This document shows positions 5,943 to 9,757 of a DNA stretch of 9,757 nucleotides, piece by piece. Origin of the DNA: Actinomycetales bacterium UBA1383 (lineage in GTDB: Bacteria > Actinomycetota > Actinomycetes > Actinomycetales > Actinomycetaceae); NCBI GenBank assembly GCA_002305415.1, contig DBQX01000136.1:1-9757 (forward strand). The letters run 5' to 3'. Each line of letters begins with the position of its first letter. The stretch's first letter is position 1. The notes beneath the pieces were generated by a model, which was not told where the DNA came from, did not search any database, and worked only from the letters and a program-made list of their open reading frames with translations. The translations under genes and the position numbers were made by a program.

Positions 5943-6983
5943 TCAGGCGAACAGGTTGAAGCCGAAGCCGATGAGCATGATCGCGAAGGCGACGGAGCCG
6001 AAGAAGATGGCCAGCAGACGCGGCTTGAGGATCTGCTTCAGGAGGATGAACTCGGGCAGGGAGAGGGCGACGGTGGCCATCATGAAGGACATCACGGTGC
6101 CGGTCGCCATGCCCTTGGTCCACAGCGCCTCCGCGATCGGGATCACGCCGGCCGCGTTGGCGTACAGCGGCACGCCGGCCAGGGTGGCGATCACGACGGC
6201 GAACGGGTTGTCCGGCCCGGCGTAGGTGGCGAAGAACGCGGTGGGCACCCACCCGTGGATGACGGCCCCAATCCCCACCCCGAGGATCACCCATTTCCAC
6301 ACCCGGCCGAAGATGTCCGCGGTCTCCTCCTTCGCGGCGTCGACGCGGTCACGCAGGGTGGGCTTGTGGCCGTTCGCGTGCAACAGGGCGACCGGGGTTT
6401 CGAACACGAAGCGCTCCACCCACTGGTCGAGCCTGAAGCGGCTGAGGACGAGGCCGATGAGGATCGCAGCCCCCAGGCCCGAGAGCACGTAGGCCACGGT
6501 GTTGCCCAGGCCGAAGGTGTCGGCGAGCAGCACGACGGCGACCTCGTTGACCAGTGGGGAGGCAATCAGGAAGGTCAGGGTCACCGCGAGCGGGATCCCG
6601 GCGCCCACGAAGCCGATGAACAGCGGGATGGAACTGCAGGAACAGAACGGCGTCACCGCCCCCAACAGGGCCGCCAACACCAAGGCCACCCCGATCGGCT
6701 TGCCCTCGAGGAAGGTGCGCACCCGCTCGGGACGCAGCGTGGTGCGCAGCATCCCGATCGCGAAGATCATGCCGGCCAGCAGCAGCAGGATCTTGCTGGT
6801 GTCGTACAGGAAGAAATGGATCGCGCCGACGGTGCGGCCTGTCAGGTCCAGGCCCAGCCAGCTGACGAAGATGGTGTCCCACACCACCTCGTTCAGGGCG
6901 TACAGCGCGGCCCAGGCGGCTGCCCCGCCCGCGAGCCGGAGCGCCAGAGAACGGTTGGTGGTCTGCAGGGTGTCGATCGTCAT
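5943..6983 (-). CDS. DUF318 (YraQ/ArsP) family permease
   Basis: 346 residues from ATG 6983, with eight or more membrane spans in two halves and a cytoplasmic loop (about 190-230). The family hallmark TPFCSCSSIPLFIGFVGAG has Cys114 and Cys116. It is followed by the matching ASPLVNEVAVVLL segment, and in the second half by GVPLYANAAGVIPIAEALWT and GTVMSFMMATVALSLPEF. The second-half motif has Asn where related permeases often have Cys. ArsP relatives export trivalent organoarsenicals; others in the family have unknown substrates. It starts 5 nt after arsR, without a clear ribosome binding site, so translational coupling to arsR is likely. Gene order arsR-permease-thioredoxin supports a thiol-reactive metalloid as the substrate. 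Alternative: a general redox-linked permease not specific for arsenic. Confidence 0.85.
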   Translation of the reverse strand: MTIDTLQTTNRSLALRLAGGAAAWAALYALNEVVWDTIFVSWLGLDLTGRTVGAIHFFLYDTSKILLLLAGMIFAIGMLRTTLRPERVRTFLEGKPIGVALVLAALLGAVTPFCSCSSIPLFIGFVGAGIPLAVTLTFLIASPLVNEVAVVLLADTFGLGNTVAYVLSGLGAAILIGLVLSRFRLDQWVERFVFETPVALLHANGHKPTLRDRVDAAKEETADIFGRVWKWVILGVGIGAVIHGWVPTAFFATYAGPDNPFAVVIATLAGVPLYANAAGVIPIAEALWTKGMATGTVMSFMMATVALSLPEFILLKQILKPRLLAIFFGSVAFAIMLIGFGFNLFA

Positions 6984-6988
6984 GCGCG

Positions 6989-7342
6989 TTACCGCACGCA
7001 CGTGCCGGCAGCCGGTGCCGCGCCGTCCGCCGGTCCCCCGGTCGCGCCCGGCAACGCCGCCCGCATCTGCTCCCCGGCATCCACCGCCAAGAAGTAATCG
7101 ATCCACCGGCCACGGCGTGCGGTGGTGACCAGGCCGACGTCCCGCAGCACCTTCAAGTGGTAGCTCAGCAGGTTCGGCGCGACCGCGATCTTCTCCTGCA
7201 GGTCACACACGCACTGGCACTGGGTGGCGAGCTGCTCCAACACCGCCCACCGGATGGGATCCGCCACCGCATGCAGAACCGCCAGCGAACGCGCCGCACG
7301 ATCCCCGGACACATCGGGTTCAGCCACCATTGATTCAAGCAT
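6989..7342 (-). CDS. arsR: ArsR/SmtB family metalloid-responsive repressor
   Basis: 117 residues from ATG 7342. The winged helix-turn-helix is clear: AVADPIRWAVLEQL, then the metal loop with Cys42, Cys44 and Cys46 (QCQCVCDL), then the recognition helix NLLSYHLKVLRDVGLV and the wing ARRGRWIDYFL. The CxC cluster at the start of the recognition helix is the E. coli-type As(III)/Sb(III) site; the third cysteine and a Cys near the C-terminus (TCVR) could add ligands. ATG 7342 is preferred because TATTGT ends exactly 6 nt upstream and TTGCGA stands 17 nt before that, giving a leaderless mRNA. A frame open to GTG 7444 and a second ATG at 7330 are alternatives. It is first in the operon with permease, thioredoxin and TSUP, and its own operator covers its start codon. 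Confidence 0.9.
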   Translation of the reverse strand: MLESMVAEPDVSGDRAARSLAVLHAVADPIRWAVLEQLATQCQCVCDLQEKIAVAPNLLSYHLKVLRDVGLVTTARRGRWIDYFLAVDAGEQMRAALPGATGGPADGAAPAAGTCVR

Positions 7343-7377
7343 GATTGAACAATAGTCCCTCAGGTCGGGGCTCGCAA
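7329..7377 (-). promoter_or_regulatory. arsR promoter and operator
   Basis: On -, TTGCGA (7377-7372) and TATTGT (7354-7349) are 17 nt apart, and ATG follows the -10 box by 6 nt, so transcription should begin at or next to the A of ATG. The operator 7329-7353 is nearly palindromic: ATTG, TTCAA-N6-TTGAA, CAAT, with one bulged base. It overlaps the -10 box, the start site and the first codons. Its partner site is at 3726-3746. Confidence 0.7.
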
Positions 7378-7445
7378 CGTTCGTGACGGTGGTCCGCGAT
7401 CTCAAGAGTTCCGGAGTGTTGACAGTCGGCTCTGGATCACTCACT

Positions 7446-7473
7446 CCTCATATCGAAACGTATCGATGTGAGG
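7446..7473. promoter_or_regulatory. 28-bp imperfect palindrome, candidate second-type operator
   Basis: The arms CCTCATATCGAAA and TATCGATGTGAGG are complementary at 11 of 13 positions around a CG centre. ATCGA stands in each half. The site differs from the TTCAA-N6-TTGAA operators, so if it is an operator it belongs to another ArsR-like or similar dimeric repressor. It lies between the arsC remnant and arsR, about 90 nt upstream of the arsR promoter. On - it is followed by GAGGAG and possible starts (GTG 7444), so it may be the operator of a lost gene. Confidence 0.45.
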
Positions 7474-7487
7474 GCACCGCGGCCCCC

Positions 7488-7577
7488 GACTCGGTCACCG
7501 GCGATCAGCCGTAGCAGCGCCGCGGCCATCTGGGACTTTCCCGCGTTGTGGACGCACACGAACAGCACCGACGGGGT
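7488..7577 (-). pseudogene. arsC: 5' fragment of an arsenate reductase gene (LMW phosphatase-like, actinobacterial type)
   Basis: The frame reads TPSVLFVCVHNAGKSQMAAA then LLRLIAGDRV. This is the N-terminal strand, P-loop and first helix of low-molecular-weight-phosphatase-like ArsC. The P-loop is C-x5-K rather than C-x5-R; from memory, Lys at this place occurs in actinobacterial mycothiol-dependent ArsC. After DRV the homology ends, and the frame runs through the 28-bp palindrome to a stop at 7437. About 30 of ~130 codons remain, so no functional enzyme is made. Immediately upstream is the right ~80-nt repeat. No ATG fits; a GTG lies at 7568. Confidence 0.75.
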
Positions 7578-7604
7578 GAGGGCCTGCGGATAGATCTCAT
7601 GCGG

Positions 7605-7682
7605 CGTTGGGGTACACCCCAACGCAACACGTCCCGAACTTGGCCGTTGCACCGAGTCCTCTCCGATGCTTCTGCAACACAC
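7605..7682 (+). repeat. ~80-nt direct repeat, right copy, with a perfect 22-bp palindrome
   Basis: This copy begins with a palindrome at 7604-7625: arms GCGTTGGGGT and ACCCCAACGC around AC, without mismatch. It continues with AACTTGGCCGTTG and ends with CTTCTGCAACACAC. It aligns with 466-545 in the same orientation, with 64 against 66 nt between the two landmark blocks. The arsC remnant begins about 27 nt to its left. The two copies bracket ~7.1 kb. Confidence 0.6.
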
Positions 7683-7861
7683 GCCGCAGGCTCGGGACGC
7701 GGATCTCCCACCACGGTCTCCGTGACGATCAGTTGGCCCCTGCGCCCGGACGCCGTCCGACTCAGGAGCGCCAGCGGTCCTCAGGCGCGGTCGGCGAGGG
7801 ACTCGATGGTGGTGACAGCGCCGTCGGTCGGGCGGCCGTCCAGGACCCGCAGTGCCGGGCC
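7683..7861. other. Degenerate stretch with short coding-like pieces
   Basis: No intact gene is visible. On -, a short frame ends at 7781 with ALRVLDGRPTDG and AVTTIESLADRA before TGA; it is closed upstream by an in-frame stop after about 30 codons. Further left on -, RRGQLIVTETVVGDPRP (near 7697-7747) has the look of an O-methyltransferase core strand, but it is too short to be sure. Both may be relics of genes broken during assembly of this region. Confidence 0.3.
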
Positions 7862-8056
7862 TGGTTCTGGCTTTCATTCCTTCCCCTTGGGTGGGTGGCG
7901 TTCCTGCTGCTGGAACCGGTCCCGGTGTGGCAGCGCACCTCGTCCCACCCGCCGGAACGCCGGTTCACCGGGGGGTGGGCGTGGATCACCACCATCCTCG
8001 CCCAAGGAGTGTTCGCGTCCCTCATCGAGGGCTGGTACGACTCCGTCCCCTGGTAG
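7862..8056 (+). pseudogene. 3' fragment of a small membrane protein gene
   Basis: The frame to TAG 8054-8056 gives WFWLSFLPLGWVAFLLLEPV, then a polar loop (WQRTSSHPPERRFTGG), then WAWITTILAQGVFASLIEGW and YDSVPW. Two hydrophobic segments with a basic loop look like real coding sequence. Upstream the frame stays open but turns into low-quality sequence without a good start codon or ribosome binding site, so the 5' end is probably lost. I do not recognise the family. It converges on the lipoprotein gene, 13 nt away. Confidence 0.4.
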
Positions 8057-8069
8057 CGCGGCCCGGCGG

Positions 8070-8573
8070 TCAGTCGGTGCTGAGGATCGCGTAGCCTTCC
8101 ACGGCGGTGGGGGGCACCTGCCGGAATGTGATCTGCATAGGCCCGGAGAACGGGGCCGTGGTGGCAACCAGGATCTCGGCGCCGTCGCACTCCAGCCGGC
8201 CGCTCAAGACACTGTTCAGTTCCCCGGTGCTGTCGAGGCGGGCGTCCAGCACCTCGAACCACGCGGCACCCTTCTCCGGGTCGAGGCAGGCCACCCGGGC
8301 TTCCAGGGTCAAGCCCTCCACCGCATCGCCCGAGACGGTGTCCTCCCGGTCAACGCCGAACACGGACCGGGCGATCTCCCCCGGCAACTCGGGGATCGCC
8401 AACTCGCCGGGCGCCCCAGAGGAGGTTGCGGCCGCCGAAGTGGAGGGGGACGGAGCACCCGTTGCCGCCACCTCCCACGCGGGCGAGGATGCCGTCGGAG
8501 AAGGGTCCGCGGTACTGCTGCACCCGGCGAGAAGGAGCGCGGCCGCCGTCAGGACAAGGACTCTCATACTCAC
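8070..8573 (-). CDS. Predicted lipoprotein of unknown function
   Basis: The N-terminus MRVLVLTAAALLLAGCSS is a lipoprotein signal peptide with lipobox LAGC. It is followed by a Ser/Thr/Pro/Ala-rich linker (about residues 20-55) and a ~110-residue domain with two cysteines (ARVACLDPEKG and GRLECDGAE) that could form a disulfide. The protein would be anchored to the outer face of the membrane. Start is GTG 8573 or, equally likely, ATG 8567; neither has a strong ribosome binding site. No family recognised. It is divergent from the small membrane protein gene at 8708, with a 134-nt shared upstream region, and lies outside the right repeat. Confidence 0.8.
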   Translation of the reverse strand: MSMRVLVLTAAALLLAGCSSTADPSPTASSPAWEVAATGAPSPSTSAAATSSGAPGELAIPELPGEIARSVFGVDREDTVSGDAVEGLTLEARVACLDPEKGAAWFEVLDARLDSTGELNSVLSGRLECDGAEILVATTAPFSGPMQITFRQVPPTAVEGYAILSTD

Positions 8574-8707
8574 CAGTGTGTCGGGCCGCCCTCCGCCTTG
8601 CTCCTTGCTTCGCCAGGCGGTTCGCCGACGCCTCCCTCAGCGGAGAGGCGCTGGGCCCCCGCGCGGAGCCCCGCCGGGAGGACCCGCTCGTGTGGGAGGG
8701 TGGTGAC

Positions 8708-8944
8708 ATGGACGCCATTGTGGGCATTGCTGTGGTGGCGATTGTCGTGATCGCCGGTATCGCGTTCCTGGTGTGGGATCGTCGGTCTCCAGCCGGGCCC
8801 CGGTCACGGGATCGCGACACCGAAGGCGTCGAGCGCCTCGACACCACTGGGCCCGATAACTCCGGCCAACGGCAGGGCGGGCACGTCAATCCGCACATGC
8901 CGCCCATCCGGCAGGACGGCATCAACAACCCCGCCGGGTTCTAG
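8708..8944 (+). CDS. Small single-span membrane protein, unknown function
   Basis: 78 residues from ATG 8708, with GGAGG 8 nt upstream. A single N-terminal membrane segment (IVGIAVVAIVVIAGIAFLVW, residues ~4-23) is followed by a basic stretch (DRRSPAGPRSRDR) and a polar tail rich in Gly, Asn and Pro that ends NNPAGF. The positive charges after the helix suggest a cytoplasmic tail. No family recognised. A frame upstream of the ATG overlaps the lipoprotein gene and looks like its shadow. A strong hairpin follows 4 nt after the stop. Confidence 0.7.
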   Translation: MDAIVGIAVVAIVVIAGIAFLVWDRRSPAGPRSRDRDTEGVERLDTTGPDNSGQRQGGHVNPHMPPIRQDGINNPAGF

Positions 8945-8948
8945 GACC

Positions 8949-8971
8949 GTCGATGAGGTGATCTCATCGAC
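8949..8971 (+). terminator. Hairpin after the small membrane protein gene
   Basis: GTCGATGAG (8949-8957) and CTCATCGAC (8963-8971) are perfect 9-nt arms around GTGAT. It starts 4 nt after the TAG stop. No T run follows. It may also serve the converging vapC transcript, whose stop is at 9064. Confidence 0.6.
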
Positions 8972-9063
8972 AGGCGCTGGAGCCTTGACGAAGACGTGTC
9001 GTGGCTCTCAGCGCGCGGGGCCACACCAGGAGCGGCAAGAACGGGCACACTGGTCGCGGCAAA

Positions 9064-9456
9064 TCAGCGCGTTCGGTTGAGCACGTGGACGCGGGCACGA
9101 TGGCCGCTGCTGAGGAGCTTGGCGTCGCAGGTGTAGAGCGGCGCCTCGAGCGCCTCGGCGAGGGCCAGATAGGTGGCGTCGTAGCTAGTGAACTGGTGGC
9201 GCAGTTGCCAGACCCGGTCAGCCAGCGGCGGGGTCTCATACCGCGTGATGGCGAACGCGAAGTGGTCCCGCCGAGCCTCCTCAGCCAATTCGGGATCCAA
9301 CTTGCCGCCGAGGAGCAGTCCACGCAGGACGGACATCACCTCGACGTCGAGGAGGTGGGGTGCGTGGATCCCGTCGGTGAGCGCCCCGAGGAGTTCATCG
9401 GCGACGTCGCGCCCTATCAGCGCCTCGACCATCGCGGAGGCGTCGAGCACGATCAC
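9064..9456 (-). CDS. vapC: PIN-domain ribonuclease toxin, VapC type
   Basis: 130 residues. The PIN domain acidic residues are in place: Asp5 (MIVLDASAMV), Glu39 (LLDVEVMSVLRG), Asp93 (FTSYDATYLALAE) and Asp111 (TCDAKL). Such toxins cut tRNA or rRNA with Mg2+ when freed from their antitoxin. The start is GTG 9456, overlapping the antitoxin stop (GTGA), which ties toxin translation to antitoxin translation. All expected catalytic residues are present, so the toxin is probably functional. The target RNA cannot be predicted. Confidence 0.92.
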   Translation of the reverse strand: MIVLDASAMVEALIGRDVADELLGALTDGIHAPHLLDVEVMSVLRGLLLGGKLDPELAEEARRDHFAFAITRYETPPLADRVWQLRHQFTSYDATYLALAEALEAPLYTCDAKLLSSGHRARVHVLNRTR

Positions 9457-9680
9457 CGTCGGCCAGCCTCCACAGCTGCAACGATGTCCTCACGGGTGGG
9501 GCCGCTGGAACGGTCGCGCGCTCTGAGGCGTGCCACGATCTCCTCGTTCGTGGGCCGGCTGGCGATCTTGGCCAGCTCAGCTGCCACGTAGGCCGACAGG
9601 GACTTCCCTTCCGCAACTGCCCGCTCCTTGAGAGTGGCGGCCACATCCTCGGAGACGTCGCGAATGTACAGGGTGGTCAT
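9453..9680 (-). CDS. vapB: Ribbon-helix-helix antitoxin, VapB/FitA type
   Basis: 75 residues. TTLYIRDVSEDVAATLKERA forms the DNA-binding strand and first helix, and EGKSLSAYVAAELAKIA the second helix of a ribbon-helix-helix domain. The C-terminal part (TNEEIVARLRARDRS, then REDIVAAVEAGRR) is the toxin-binding tail. It should dimerise, bind its own promoter and neutralise the PIN toxin encoded next. The start is ATG 9680; there is no ribosome binding site, and an extended -10-like TGCTAGCAT ends 6 nt upstream, so the mRNA may be leaderless. Confidence 0.9.
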   Translation of the reverse strand: MTTLYIRDVSEDVAATLKERAVAEGKSLSAYVAAELAKIASRPTNEEIVARLRARDRSSGPTREDIVAAVEAGRR

Positions 9681-9686
9681 ACGCCA

Positions 9687-9716
9687 ATGCTAGCACTCTG
9701 CAAGCAATTCCCGCTA
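9687..9716 (-). promoter_or_regulatory. vapBC promoter candidate
   Basis: On -, TGC-TAGCAT (9695 to 9687) fits an extended -10 box and ends 6 nt before ATG 9680. No good -35 is seen. GCTAGCAC and GCTAGTGC (from 9689 and 9713) are near-repeats that an antitoxin dimer pair could bind. Both points are weakly supported. Confidence 0.35.
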
Positions 9717-9757
9717 GTGCCGCGGGCCTCTACAAGCACCACCAGTGCGGCGTGCGG

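Noticed and set aside
6255..7097. 280-residue open frame on +
   Set aside because: Low-complexity His/Gln/Glu-rich antisense of the permease and arsR genes; no start signal or domain.
7329..7353. Riboswitch or attenuator upstream of arsR
   Set aside because: The promoter spacing leaves essentially no leader RNA, so the palindrome is better read as a DNA operator.
7604..7625. Integron attC or CsoR operator
   Set aside because: The core order GTTGGGG...CCCCAAC is reversed relative to attC, and one base breaks GTTRRRY. CsoR sites place C tracts before G tracts, the opposite of this site.
8587..8660. Hairpin CGCCTC/GAGGCG in the divergent promoter region
   Set aside because: Only six-base arms with a 10-nt loop in very GC-rich sequence; such pairs are expected by chance.
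7548..8750. 400-residue open frame on +
   Set aside because: Crosses the arsC remnant, the repeat, the membrane tail and the antisense of the lipoprotein; composition is that of a random GC-rich frame.
1..9757. tRNA, rRNA or CRISPR array
   Set aside because: No cloverleaf with a CCA-type acceptor region, no rRNA landmark and no regularly spaced short repeats were seen by reading; a covariance-model scan was not possible.

Overview
The window is about two-thirds G+C. Start codons are often GTG or TTG, neighbouring genes overlap by 4 nt (GTGA, ATGA), and at least two promoters look leaderless. Together with an ArsC remnant that carries GKSQ in its P-loop, this points to a high-GC actinobacterium, possibly Micrococcales; genus and species cannot be read from the sequence. 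The composition is chromosomal or large-plasmid-like, and the middle of the window is a metal/metalloid and redox accessory island showing signs of rearrangement.

Layout: (1) 2-265, the 3' end of a thioredoxin-fold gene on +. (2) 266-652, no intact gene: gene-end-like fragments, one copy of an ~80-nt repeat, and a strong hairpin. (3) 653-3749 on -, a tightly coupled three-gene operon transcribed right to left: arsenic-type BASS permease, CDF metal exporter, SLAC1/TehA-type anion channel. (4) 3832-4263 on -, an OsmC-family peroxiredoxin with a CRP/FNR-like site at its 5' side. (5) 4374-4479 on +, the first ~35 codons of a broken ArsR gene. (6) 4641-7342 on -, a four-gene operon: arsR, DUF318/ArsP-type permease, small CxxC thioredoxin, TauE/SafE (TSUP) exporter. 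(7) 7437-8056, a scrapyard: a 28-bp palindrome, an arsC fragment, the second ~80-nt repeat, and a tail of a membrane protein. (8) 8070-8944, a divergently transcribed lipoprotein and small membrane protein. (9) 9064-9680 on -, a VapBC-type toxin-antitoxin pair.

How they work together (inference): the two operons appear to share one ArsR regulator. A near-identical 21-nt site (18 of 21 positions match after inversion) lies over the start codon of arsR and over the start codon of the BASS permease gene. In both places a -10 box sits exactly 6 nt before the start codon, so both mRNAs would be leaderless and a bound repressor would cover promoter and start codon together. The regulon would then contain two metalloid permeases, a divalent-cation exporter, two possible sulfur or organic anion transporters (TSUP and SLAC1) and a thioredoxin. 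The remnants of arsR and arsC suggest that the island was assembled from older ars operons. The two ~80-nt direct repeats lie almost exactly at its outer edges.
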